From UBA10438 sp964432155 (lineage in GTDB: Bacteria; Bacteroidota; Ignavibacteria; Kapaibacteriales; Kapaibacteriaceae), in contig CAYSMF010000014.1 of the NCBI GenBank assembly GCA_964432155.1, forward strand, positions 1-51,159: a DNA stretch of 51,159 nucleotides, read 5' to 3'. This document shows positions 26,147 to 33,686 of this stretch, one piece after another; the first letter of the stretch is position 1; every line of letters starts with the position of its first letter. The notes under the pieces are model-generated. The model was not told the DNA's origin. It worked only from the letters and a program-made list of their open reading frames with translations, and searched no databases. The position numbers were made by a program, and so were the translations under genes.

Positions 26147-26178
26147 GTCGGAGCAGTACGGCCACCTACTGCTCTGAC
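26147..26178 (+). terminator. Strong hairpin between cassette 1 genes
   Basis: A 12-bp stem, GTCGGAGCAGTA / TACTGCTCTGAC (one G-T pair), with an 8-nt loop lies between the small lipoprotein and the larger lipoprotein. There is no T tract, so it may attenuate or stabilise the upstream transcript and not fully terminate it. Cassette 2 has only 17 nt at the equivalent place and no hairpin. Confidence 0.45.
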
Positions 26179-26244
26179 GTCGATACTACGCATACGCTAC
26201 CTTGTTGAATATCATTTTCGTTCGTGTCAAGCATGGAGCGTCTA

Positions 26245-27453
26245 ATGACATCATATGCCAGATGGTTCATCATTTCTACAATCACATTGTATTGCTGCCT
26301 AGCAGCCGGCTGCTCACTTCGCAACCATCCTCAATGGAAGCATATAGTCGCATCAGAGATGGTCATCGATGAGAGCATTGCAACCCTCTCTCGACCATCA
26401 GCCATTATTCCTCGCGGTGACACAGCTATTATCGTATTCCATTCGGATCGTGTAGATCCAGTGATCGTGGACATTCGAGATGGTCGTGTTATCGGCGAAG
26501 TAGTAGCGACCGCGGATCTTCTGGATTCTGCGTTGCATGATGCAACTGCACTCATCGATGGACTAGAAACACCAGACCTTGCGAAGGAATTACAGCAAGG
26601 GAGATTCACGTGGTTTGATCAACAGCGAATGACAACCTACAGGCCTCACTATCAACACGGTGTTGTTCTCTCCGACACCTCAGCGATCTTTGTTGCGCTG
26701 GTTCCAATGCCAAGCATCGCATGGAAGGGTGCGGAGCGACTGGAAGGGATACGACAGAGCCTTGGGCTGGTAGAGATTGATTTGCGAACACTCAGTATGA
26801 CGCGATGTTCGCTTATCGGCGTGACCGACGAATGTGCTCCGCAAAGTTTTGCGATGTTGTATCGTAACGGTGCGCTTGTCATGGGATCACTGAATGCTCA
26901 ACGTGTTGTAAACGGACGGACTGATTCGATTCACATTCTCACGCGCGTAAGCACGAATGGGCGCGTGGAAGCTGATCGATGGTACGTTCCTCAAGCCGTC
27001 CTTCGAACACAATCATGGTTCATGTTTACACAGATGTGGTCAACGTGGCGCAATCGAATGCTGGGGGTCTCGTCGAAGGGGCTTGCACTTGAGTTAAATA
27101 CGGAAGAACAACTCGTCTACCGCGTATATCACGTGCCCAGCACGACGGAAGCTGGTACTGCAGCATTCGCACATCCAGCTCTTGCTAACGACATGGTAGA
27201 GGTTGCACTACATACGATCGATACCTCAGCACGTGATGCGTCATGGTCGTTGATTGTATATCCTACTCCATCGAATACTACGGCGAACGATAGTGCATTA
27301 TCCGTCACGAAACTTACGGTGAGTGAGATTGGTCCTGGGTGCAGCATTCCAAGCACTGCTACCGATGCGCGCAACGCTACCTTTCTACGTCTCGTACGAC
27401 GAGGCGAGCAGTGGTTGATTCTTCAATCGTTAGTAAGAAACACTTCTTTATGA
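26245..27453 (+). CDS. Cassette 1 lipoprotein, possible beta-propeller, unknown function
   Basis: A 402-residue lipoprotein. ATG at 26245 has GGAG 6 nt upstream, and the signal peptide MTSYARWFIISTITLYCCLAAGC ends in a lipobox with Cys23. The mature part is beta-rich with repeated short strands (TAIIVFHSDRVDPVIVDIRDGRVIG; LVMGSLNAQRVVNGRTDSIHI), suggesting a TolB- or 6-bladed-propeller-like fold, but no family is firmly recognised. It overlaps the next gene as ATGA, so translation is coupled. It occupies the same slot as the lipoprotein at 28947 in cassette 2, with which no convincing sequence alignment was found. Confidence 0.8.
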   Translation: MTSYARWFIISTITLYCCLAAGCSLRNHPQWKHIVASEMVIDESIATLSRPSAIIPRGDTAIIVFHSDRVDPVIVDIRDGRVIGEVVATADLLDSALHDATALIDGLETPDLAKELQQGRFTWFDQQRMTTYRPHYQHGVVLSDTSAIFVALVPMPSIAWKGAERLEGIRQSLGLVEIDLRTLSMTRCSLIGVTDECAPQSFAMLYRNGALVMGSLNAQRVVNGRTDSIHILTRVSTNGRVEADRWYVPQAVLRTQSWFMFTQMWSTWRNRMLGVSSKGLALELNTEEQLVYRVYHVPSTTEAGTAAFAHPALANDMVEVALHTIDTSARDASWSLIVYPTPSNTTANDSALSVTKLTVSEIGPGCSIPSTATDARNATFLRLVRRGEQWLILQSLVRNTSL

Positions 27454-27911
27454 ATAAGATAGGATGTCGCTTCGTTGCGGCGATCATCATACTCATAGCA
27501 CCTGCAGCGAGCTCTGCTCAACAACGTATGGAGAGCGCAATCGAGCAGATCATCAATGCGGTACTACCCGAGCGCGATGACACAATCAGAATACTTGGAT
27601 TTGCGCATCCATCAAACTGCATCAAGTGCGACGTTGCTGTGAATGCACTCATTGACTCACTTCGATCATGCGTGGCACGCGCGACACCCACGCGAACCGG
27701 GTTCTTCGTCTCGGTAGCAAGAACATCAGACCTTCGACCATTGCGACGACTGTATCCGGCATCAACACTGCTAATTGCCGATGTACGTGGTATGCTGAGC
27801 GGGACAATGCCTACAGAAGATCGTTCCCGCTGCATCGTCGTCTACAAACAAAGAGCGTGGTTGGTCGGCGAAGGAGATTCTTTCTGTAGGTGGCTTCGGA
27901 CATTACGTTAG
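27450..27911 (+). CDS. Cassette 1 secreted C-x2-C protein
   Basis: A 153-residue protein with a signal peptide (MNKIGCRFVAAIIILIAPAASSAQ) and the motif HPSNCIKCDVAVNAL (Cys57, Cys60). A late Cys occurs in SRCIVVYK and another in SFCRWLRTLR. The cassette 2 protein has CRSCKVAVLAF at the equivalent place and a late FCVLVE, so the two appear to be very diverged homologues. A thioredoxin-like or other thiol role is possible, but the active-site context is not that of a known thioredoxin. ATG overlaps the stop of the upstream lipoprotein. It converges on the truncated omp28 copy. Confidence 0.75.
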   Translation: MNKIGCRFVAAIIILIAPAASSAQQRMESAIEQIINAVLPERDDTIRILGFAHPSNCIKCDVAVNALIDSLRSCVARATPTRTGFFVSVARTSDLRPLRRLYPASTLLIADVRGMLSGTMPTEDRSRCIVVYKQRAWLVGEGDSFCRWLRTLR

Positions 27912-27915
27912 GTAC

Positions 27916-28290
27916 GAACCGCCTACGGCTTCAGCTTCTGCTTGACGACCTGCAGGACTTCGCGCGTTTGATCATCCTTGCGGCGAATGACAAACGCAAC
28001 CAGCTCGCACTTATCGAGACGCCATGCGGCAGTTTCAGGGAGCGTGTAGCGAATCGTCTTCTTCACGCTACTACCAACAGGCTTTACCTCTGACGTCAGC
28101 GAATCGCCGAACGTGCCATTCATTGATGCGCGCAGCATGTGCTCGAACACGTAATCTTTGACGTGCGATGGATTGCGACGGTTGTCTGCTTGATCGCCGA
28201 CAATGCTGTCTTCCGTGATCCAGACGCAAACGGAGTAATCATTCTCGCCAGGCTGAAGATATGTTGCTTCGACCGTAGCGATGATGGTGC
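27916..28290 (-). repeat. Right flank repeat, copy 1 (375 bp)
   Basis: This is identical by eye over 375 bp to 30519-30893. It carries the last 122 codons of omp28 and the few bases after its stop. It ends at 28290, two bases before the second copy of the left flank repeat. Confidence 0.95.
27923..28290 (-). pseudogene. Truncated omp28 3' fragment
   Basis: This encodes the last 122 residues of the Omp28-related lipoprotein (from about TIIATVEATYLQPGENDY to VKQKLKP). It has no signal peptide and no CxxC region, and its 5' end is cut at 28290, where Wzi-side flank sequence begins. It is a by-product of the tandem cassette arrangement. Confidence 0.9.
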
Positions 28291-28292
28291 CA

Positions 28293-28430
28293 GTCGGGTA
28301 TTGAACGCTTCACGCGTCAACAACTGCGACATTACTCCCCTGTTTCATTACAGGAAGACAGCTTCATTACATCGACCGTAGGTATGGCCGTCATTGGCAT
28401 TGTGAATTGCTGATGTTTGCTGCATCAGTT
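28293..28430 (+). repeat. Left flank repeat, copy 2 (138 bp)
   Basis: This is the second copy of the end of the Wzi-like gene (VGY-stop) and its downstream spacer. It is joined to the omp28 fragment through the two bases CA at 28291-28292, which match neither parent at that point. It precedes cassette 2 exactly as copy 1 precedes cassette 1. Confidence 0.95.
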
Positions 28431-28455
28431 TATTCACCACTGTTTCGAGGTCAGT

Positions 28456-28929
28456 ATGTCATTCAAGCATTTTCTCGTATCGCTCACCTTAGGAGCAATC
28501 GTACTTACTGGATGTAGTGTTGATGACCCGTTGTCGACGAGTTCGTCATCCGACAGCCAGCATACATGAAAGGGTACAAGTGTAATTGCTGTCGCACAGC
28601 CTGCTCGCGTCACACAAATGCGCATTCGCGTCCACCCATATTGTCAACCACCGGCGAGAGATTGCTTTACGACAGTCGTTGTGAGACCTGACAATCACAT
28701 TGATATCTCGAACCTCAACGACGCCATCCAAAACGGCACTCAAGCTAGCTTCTTTAGCAACTCTGCAAACTGGAACAGCATTTGGTCGAGCATTCCTTCA
28801 GCCATCGTAAGTGACATCACGGCAGGCAGGTCCAAACTTGTGGTTTGTGAAAGTTCAACACCTGCATCGTATCAATGGGCCATAGTAGACGCCAACGGTG
28901 GCAGCGTCGATTACTCGCTCGCACAATAG
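28456..28929 (+). pseudogene. Cassette 2 small C-x6-C lipoprotein with in-frame TGA
   Basis: ATG 28456 starts a clear lipoprotein signal (MSFKHFLVSLTLGAIVLTGC, lipobox Cys20). After 37 codons comes a TGA at 28567-28569. The same frame then stays open to 28929 and encodes a plausible mature domain with YCQPPARDCFT (C-x6-C, Pro at second position) and ANWNSIWSSIPSAIVSD. One base change would restore a 157-residue lipoprotein. A separate start at ATG 28618 is possible but would lack a signal peptide. It is most likely a nonsense-mutated gene; no selenocysteine context is evident. Confidence 0.6.
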
Positions 28930-28946
28930 CATTGGACTGAAACGCA

Positions 28947-30053
28947 ATGTCAACCCCCATAAATGCTTGCCTGCTATGTATCGCGCTCTTCGTGACTCTT
29001 TCATGCGTAAGCAACTATGAGCAAACGGAAATTGATCGCTACACCATCCCATTTCCATCTGGACGTGGGATGCGGTATGACTATGCATCAGTTGTTGACG
29101 TGATCGGTTCTCCGAACAAGCTCGTTCTATTCGATCATCGTCAATCAATAGTCTGGCGATACAGTCATGGTGATAGTATACCGGAACGTGAGGTTGATCT
29201 TCGATCAAATGGCATTATTGAGATCACGGGTATTGATGTCGACCACGAGTCAGGACGTTATAACGTAGCTGACTTCCAGCATGGCGTAATATGTGTACTT
29301 GATACAGGGTTTAACGTAGTCACACGCTACACCGTGCCCCGGCTTCAAGATGCATCTGGCATTTCGTATTCGCTCTTGTCTCCATTTTTCATAGCGAAAG
29401 GACACCTCTATACAGTCGTCGGCGCGAACACTGAAGTGGACACATTCGTTACCAAGCCCTGTGTGGTGCGGCATCGATTGGGATCAACATCGTGGGATTC
29501 TATTGCTGGTCTACCCCCGAAGGTTCGAAACGACCCGAACTACTACAACTACTATCCAAAGATGATACCCATTGATAGAAACTCATCAACGTATGCTCTT
29601 GCATTTGCAACCGAAGACACGATCCGCGTATACCGTGCAACAAGTCTTGAACGCATCATAGCGATCGGTTGGCAGACTCATTATAAACGACAGGGAATCG
29701 ATCACGACGCAATGTCTGTCGGCGATTTCTTCATTACTGCGCCATCTATTCGTGCGCTCGGATACGATCGTGAGAATAATCACCTCGTTGTAGTGCGCGA
29801 GGATCAGCAGCCGCTGCGCAATAGTAGTGGGCGTTTCAATACATATCGTACACGACCTGTAACGATTGGTCGCTACGTTGTGTCGACACAATCGTGGCTT
29901 CCGTACACTCATGTGTCGGATTCCTTAGCAGTGTCGCATCCTGGTCCACTTGTATTTCGTGGATCGGTATACATGGATACATTTCCAGCGATGGATGATT
30001 TCACCGCTTTTAACCTTCGCCGTATCAAGGAGAACTCGAATGCGCGTAATTAG
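28947..30053 (+). CDS. Cassette 2 lipoprotein, probable beta-propeller
   Basis: A 368-residue secreted protein, probably a lipoprotein: MSTPINACLLCIALFVTLSC places a Cys at residue 20, though the lipobox is not canonical. The mature part reads like a 6-bladed propeller of the DUF4221/BF3164 kind (VVDVIGSPNKLVLFDHRQS; GIDVDHESGRYNVADFQHG; SIRALGYDRENNHLVVVRED; PGPLVFRGSVYMDTFP). The family assignment is tentative. The stop overlaps the start of the next gene by 14 bp. It is positionally equivalent to the lipoprotein at 26245. Ligand and function are unknown. Confidence 0.8.
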   Translation: MSTPINACLLCIALFVTLSCVSNYEQTEIDRYTIPFPSGRGMRYDYASVVDVIGSPNKLVLFDHRQSIVWRYSHGDSIPEREVDLRSNGIIEITGIDVDHESGRYNVADFQHGVICVLDTGFNVVTRYTVPRLQDASGISYSLLSPFFIAKGHLYTVVGANTEVDTFVTKPCVVRHRLGSTSWDSIAGLPPKVRNDPNYYNYYPKMIPIDRNSSTYALAFATEDTIRVYRATSLERIIAIGWQTHYKRQGIDHDAMSVGDFFITAPSIRALGYDRENNHLVVVREDQQPLRNSSGRFNTYRTRPVTIGRYVVSTQSWLPYTHVSDSLAVSHPGPLVFRGSVYMDTFPAMDDFTAFNLRRIKENSNARN

Positions 30054-30516
30054 AACTGTCGTTGCGTTCGTAACGCTGTTTCTAATGTCGCACGCTGCTC
30101 CATCAGGCCCATTGTATGCGCGTGTGAAGACTGAGCAAGGCGGACGAGTGCTCACAGATGTTCAGCGGAGTGAGTTCCTACGATACATACAAACGACAAC
30201 TGGAGCTTCAACACTCTTGCATAAGCGCTACTTCTTCTTGCGCGATGTTATGTGCAGATCCTGTAAAGTTGCCGTATTGGCATTTCTTGTTCGAGGCACG
30301 GCTGCTACCTCGTCGATCGGGCTTGCATGTTCCTATGTCGCAAAGAACGTGCGCGATGAGAGACCCGGTATACAGATAATCGAGGACCTATCATGCGCTA
30401 TGGATATGATGTCGTTTTCTAGTACTGAAGGATTCTGTGTGCTCGTCGAGAGGAACAACAGACTCCGTGTTGTCCCCATCGAACCATCAACGATCGAGCG
30501 TCTTGTTCGCAAATAG
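30040..30516 (+). CDS. Cassette 2 secreted C-x2-C protein
   Basis: A 158-residue protein beginning at ATG 30040, which has AAGGAG 7 nt upstream and lies inside the end of the preceding lipoprotein gene. The N-terminus MRVIRTVVAFVTLFLMSHA is a signal peptide. Cys72 and Cys75 form MCRSCKVAVLAF, matching CIKCDVAVNAL of the cassette 1 protein, and a late FCVLVERNNRL matches RCIVVYKQRAW. Overall identity is otherwise low. It converges with omp28, 9 bp between stops. A thiol-dependent role is possible (inference). Confidence 0.75.
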   Translation: MRVIRTVVAFVTLFLMSHAAPSGPLYARVKTEQGGRVLTDVQRSEFLRYIQTTTGASTLLHKRYFFLRDVMCRSCKVAVLAFLVRGTAATSSIGLACSYVAKNVRDERPGIQIIEDLSCAMDMMSFSSTEGFCVLVERNNRLRVVPIEPSTIERLVRK

Positions 30517-30518
30517 CG

Positions 30519-30893
30519 GAACCGCCTACGGCTTCAGCTTCTGCTTGACGACCTGCAGGACTTCGCGCGTTTGATCATCCTTGCGGCGAATGACAAACGC
30601 AACCAGCTCGCACTTATCGAGACGCCATGCGGCAGTTTCAGGGAGCGTGTAGCGAATCGTCTTCTTCACGCTACTACCAACAGGCTTTACCTCTGACGTC
30701 AGCGAATCGCCGAACGTGCCATTCATTGATGCGCGCAGCATGTGCTCGAACACGTAATCTTTGACGTGCGATGGATTGCGACGGTTGTCTGCTTGATCGC
30801 CGACAATGCTGTCTTCCGTGATCCAGACGCAAACGGAGTAATCATTCTCGCCAGGCTGAAGATATGTTGCTTCGACCGTAGCGATGATGGTGC
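30519..30893 (-). repeat. Right flank repeat, copy 2 (375 bp, within intact omp28)
   Basis: The parental context of the 375-bp repeat: the 3' part of the intact omp28 gene plus 7 bp beyond its stop. The other copy is at 27916-28290. Confidence 0.95.
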
Positions 30894-31410
30894 GCTTCTC
30901 TGCGTGGTAGGTATGGCTCAGTGCTAGGTCGATCTTTGGTTGCTGTGCGAGCAGTGCGACGGTCGCTGGTTCCCAGTTTGTTACGCCGAGCACAAACTTC
31001 GTGTTGTATCGTGTGCGATTGACGAGTCCGTTTGGATTGCCAACACGACTTATGCGGAAGAGCGCATCGAGCGCTTCGCCTACTGCTGTGCGGTGATCCG
31101 CTGGGTAGTCGGGAGGCTCAGGCTTTGCAAAGGGTCCGGCATGAACAGCAACCAGTGCAACACGTCCAGGGTTCTTGGTGTAGATGTCCTTGGCCACGTC
31201 CGCAGCGGCTGGACAGTTTACACAGGTATGCCCTGTGTAGTCTTCTAGAAGCACATTCTGCAGACCGCCAGTACGTGCGACTACTGTTGATGTGTCTTTG
31301 AGAACAGTATCAACAGGAACAACTGGGTTCTTCTCGTATGGTGCATCAACAACATCACATGATGTGAGCACGAGGAGCGCCGCGAATGCGAGAGAGATGA
31401 TGTGCTTCAT
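30526..31410 (-). CDS. Omp28-related lipoprotein with CxxC
   Basis: A 294-residue lipoprotein (signal MKHIISLAFAALLVLTSC, Cys18) of the Omp28-related outer-membrane protein family. The thioredoxin-like N-terminal domain has DYTGHTCVNCPAAADVAKD with Cys63 and Cys66. The C-terminal beta-rich domain ends LQVVKQKLKP. It is the third gene of a minus-strand operon tlpA - DUF6029 - omp28 (gaps of 6 and 17 bp). Its 3' part is the right boundary of the cassette island. Omp28 proteins are outer-surface adhesion or redox-type proteins in Bacteroidota; the precise role is unsettled. Confidence 0.88.
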   Translation of the reverse strand: MKHIISLAFAALLVLTSCDVVDAPYEKNPVVPVDTVLKDTSTVVARTGGLQNVLLEDYTGHTCVNCPAAADVAKDIYTKNPGRVALVAVHAGPFAKPEPPDYPADHRTAVGEALDALFRISRVGNPNGLVNRTRYNTKFVLGVTNWEPATVALLAQQPKIDLALSHTYHAEKRTIIATVEATYLQPGENDYSVCVWITEDSIVGDQADNRRNPSHVKDYVFEHMLRASMNGTFGDSLTSEVKPVGSSVKKTIRYTLPETAAWRLDKCELVAFVIRRKDDQTREVLQVVKQKLKP

Positions 31411-31427
31411 GGTAGGCGTGAGTGCGC

Positions 31428-33107
31428 TTAGAACGAATATGTTACGTTAAGAGTCATGCCATTAGAGGCTGGGACCGGACGGCAGATGCCGCCCACGCAG
31501 AGGATACCACCACGAACACGACCGTAGCCTGCTTGGACACGCAATGCACCCGCATTGTACGCAAGCGATGCATTAGGATAATGCACGCGGCGATACTCAA
31601 CGCTGTTGCCGTAGTTGTATTCGTCGAACACGGTGATAATCCAGTGTGGAGCCATTGAATACTCGACAAGTGCCATCACCCAGTCGCCATTCTGAATGGC
31701 TTCCTTCTTGCCGTTCGCTGTGCCAGCCGACATGTACTGAAACTCCGTGCGAAGGCTCGATGTCTTCGAAAGCTTCCACCAGAGCTCGACGACAGCAAAG
31801 TGAACGTCGATCGTTCCATACAGTGTTTCGTTCGCAGGAGCCTTGCCTTCGATCACGTCCTGGTCGTACGCAAGGTTGATGTAGGCTGCCGTGACCTTAA
31901 AATCACGACCAAACTTGCGTGTGACTTCCATGTTCACGTCACGATAGTACGTGCGTGGCGACCACAGAAATGCTGCATCGTATGTGTACGGACCCGTGCG
32001 TGTTGTGTCGAGCGCGTGAATGACGGATGCGTTCAACGTGACCATCGTCTCGTCCGAACCGAGGAATGAGTTCTTCGGAATCGTAAACGACACGTCGCCC
32101 TGAAGACCGAACTCACCCACAGGCTGTGTTGCGTATGGGTACAGCGTTACCAAGCGCCACGTGTGCTGCTTGGTGAGCGCTGGCAGGTAGTTCACTTGCT
32201 GTGGCAAACCATTTGCCGTACGATCGCTGCGGAAGTCCATGTTGTCGATGCGCTTGGCAGCAAGGTTCACACCGATACCAGATGCAGCGTACGATGCGTT
32301 CATGTAGAGCGCATTGCCAGGATTGAACGATGAACCATTGACTGCACTTGGGTCGTTGATCTTCTGCGCATACTCAAGATCAAGCGAGAAGTCAGACAAC
32401 ATCATGTTGGCACGTGTCGACCAAGCGAGCACGTTTTCCGGAATTTTCAGAATGTCCTGATCATCCGATTGAAAACGACTTACAACACTTGCACCAAGAT
32501 TCAACTGCATGTCGCTCGGCAGGAAGTCACCCGTGAGGGCCTTAACATCGATGGCAGCATCGCCACCACGCATGATGCCGGCGCTCATGTTCCAAAACGC
32601 ACGCTGACGTCCAAGGAAGCCCGTGAACTTCAGTCCATCCGTTGGCATGAACTTCATGCGAAGTCCATCAATGGAGTTGTCAAAGCCGAGGTTGCGCTCT
32701 TCGTATGTGCGCAAGATCATGCCGCTTCCGAACTGCTCGTAGAAGTTACCAGCAGTTACTTCGAACATTTCATCGGTGTAGGTAGCAAAGCGATAGGCAA
32801 TGCCGACGCCCGTTCCATTGCCAGTGCTGGCATAGCGTGGGTCAATACCGAGGAGTGGACCCTGGTACGACTCAAAGCGAACACCTGCCGAGAACTTGCC
32901 GCGCGTAAACGTGAGATTCAGAAACGTATTCGAGAGGATCTTCTCGGGTACATCAGGGGCATTGATCGTTGTGTCCGACATGTAATACTGCGCGTCGGTC
33001 TGCAGCGATCCGTTAATCGTCCCCACATCTTGTATCTCGATCCCTTGAGCGAAACCCGTCAGTGCAGAACAGAGCAGCGCTGTTAGCGCCATCATCGAGA
33101 ACTTCAT
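31428..33107 (-). CDS. DUF6029 outer-membrane beta-barrel protein
   Basis: A 559-residue protein with a signal peptide (MKFSMMALTALLCSALTGFAQ) and a porin-like body. The family landmark is the N-terminal block VTAGNFYEQFGSGMILRTYE followed by GFDNSIDGLRM. The C-terminus ends in a barrel strand GMTLNVTYSF with terminal Phe, the usual outer-membrane assembly signal. One Cys pair, GGILCVGGICRPV, lies near the end. It stands between tlpA and omp28 in one operon, a grouping that suggests a shared thiol-dependent envelope process. Its function is unknown. Confidence 0.85.
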   Translation of the reverse strand: MKFSMMALTALLCSALTGFAQGIEIQDVGTINGSLQTDAQYYMSDTTINAPDVPEKILSNTFLNLTFTRGKFSAGVRFESYQGPLLGIDPRYASTGNGTGVGIAYRFATYTDEMFEVTAGNFYEQFGSGMILRTYEERNLGFDNSIDGLRMKFMPTDGLKFTGFLGRQRAFWNMSAGIMRGGDAAIDVKALTGDFLPSDMQLNLGASVVSRFQSDDQDILKIPENVLAWSTRANMMLSDFSLDLEYAQKINDPSAVNGSSFNPGNALYMNASYAASGIGVNLAAKRIDNMDFRSDRTANGLPQQVNYLPALTKQHTWRLVTLYPYATQPVGEFGLQGDVSFTIPKNSFLGSDETMVTLNASVIHALDTTRTGPYTYDAAFLWSPRTYYRDVNMEVTRKFGRDFKVTAAYINLAYDQDVIEGKAPANETLYGTIDVHFAVVELWWKLSKTSSLRTEFQYMSAGTANGKKEAIQNGDWVMALVEYSMAPHWIITVFDEYNYGNSVEYRRVHYPNASLAYNAGALRVQAGYGRVRGGILCVGGICRPVPASNGMTLNVTYSF

Positions 33108-33113
33108 TGATCC

Positions 33114-33626
33114 TTATTCCTTCCCAGAGAGCTTCTTCAGCAACTCTTCAAGCTCTTCTTCATCACCTGGCGTGTAGGCTGCGTGTGAGAACACCACCTT
33201 ACCGTTCATGATGACAAAGGTGTGGGGTACGTTATTCACGTTCATCGCACGCTTGAAGTCCTGGTTGATGTCGAGCAGCACATCGTACTGCCAGTTGCGC
33301 GACTTGATGAATGGTGCAACTTTTTGTGCGTTGCGGGAGTCATCAATCGACACGGCAATGAGCTTAGCGCCGTATTTCTGCTTCCACTCATCGTAGATCC
33401 CATGATACGTCTGGAGCTCCTGAATGCATGGCTTACACCACGTTGCCCAGAAACTCAGGATAACCGGACCCGTGTGTTGGGTGATTTCTGCCGTATTGAC
33501 CACGTCGCCGGTGGCTGACTTGATCTTCACGGACGGAATCGTTGTGGCTTGCTGAGCGTCTTGGCCAACCAGGATGTTGGCAGCCAGTGTGAGAACGGAA
33601 AGAAAGACCAGGAGATGTCGTGTCAC
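33114..33626 (-). CDS. TlpA-family thiol-disulfide oxidoreductase
   Basis: A 170-residue exported thioredoxin-like protein. GTG at 33626, after AGGAA, gives a signal peptide MTRHLLVFLSVLTLAANILVG; the upstream ATG frame has no signal character. The active site is FWATWCKPCIQEL with Cys64 and Cys67, and the cis-Pro loop is NVNNVPHTFVI. Such proteins reduce disulfides in the periplasm. It is the first gene of the tlpA-DUF6029-omp28 operon. The C-terminus is strongly acidic (PGDEEELEELLKKL). Confidence 0.9.
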   Translation of the reverse strand: MTRHLLVFLSVLTLAANILVGQDAQQATTIPSVKIKSATGDVVNTAEITQHTGPVILSFWATWCKPCIQELQTYHGIYDEWKQKYGAKLIAVSIDDSRNAQKVAPFIKSRNWQYDVLLDINQDFKRAMNVNNVPHTFVIMNGKVVFSHAAYTPGDEEELEELLKKLSGKE

Positions 33627-33646
33627 GAGATGTTCCTGAGGAGTGT

Positions 33647-33654
33647 TAGGTTTG
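33647..33654 (+). promoter_or_regulatory. -7 box of the T9SS cargo gene (TAGGTTTG)
   Basis: An exact TAnnTTTG match lies 32 nt before the ATG at 33687 in the 60-bp divergent region shared with tlpA. Confidence 0.5.
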
Positions 33655-33686
33655 TAGTTCACGTCACAGTAACCAACCGACAAATT

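Larger units (their letters stand above)
25766..27915 (+). other. Variable cassette 1
   Basis: About 2.15 kb between the flank repeats holds, in order, a small C-x6-C lipoprotein (broken), a larger lipoprotein and a C-x2-C secreted protein. The DNA uses more ATA, TTA and AGA codons than the neighbouring core genes. No obvious nucleotide similarity to cassette 2 is seen, although gene order and key motifs correspond. Confidence 0.7.
28431..30518 (+). other. Variable cassette 2
   Basis: About 2.09 kb with the same three-gene plan as cassette 1: a small C-x6-C lipoprotein (interrupted by TGA), a larger lipoprotein and a C-x2-C secreted protein. It is followed by the right flank repeat and the intact omp28. 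Confidence 0.7.

Noticed and set aside
28567..28569. TGA read as selenocysteine in the cassette 2 lipoprotein
   Set aside because: The residue before and after gives no redox motif, no clear stem-loop was found just downstream, and the sister protein in cassette 1 has no Cys at this place.
25748..30516. NVEALA-type peptide cassette
   Set aside because: The layout of a small Cys peptide beside a propeller lipoprotein is reminiscent, but the NVEALA motif is absent and no peptide exporter is encoded nearby.
25628..30893. Insertion sequence or integron-type mobility of the cassettes
   Set aside because: No transposase, integrase, terminal inverted repeats, attC-like sites or target-site duplication are seen; the repeats are simply the ends of the neighbouring genes.
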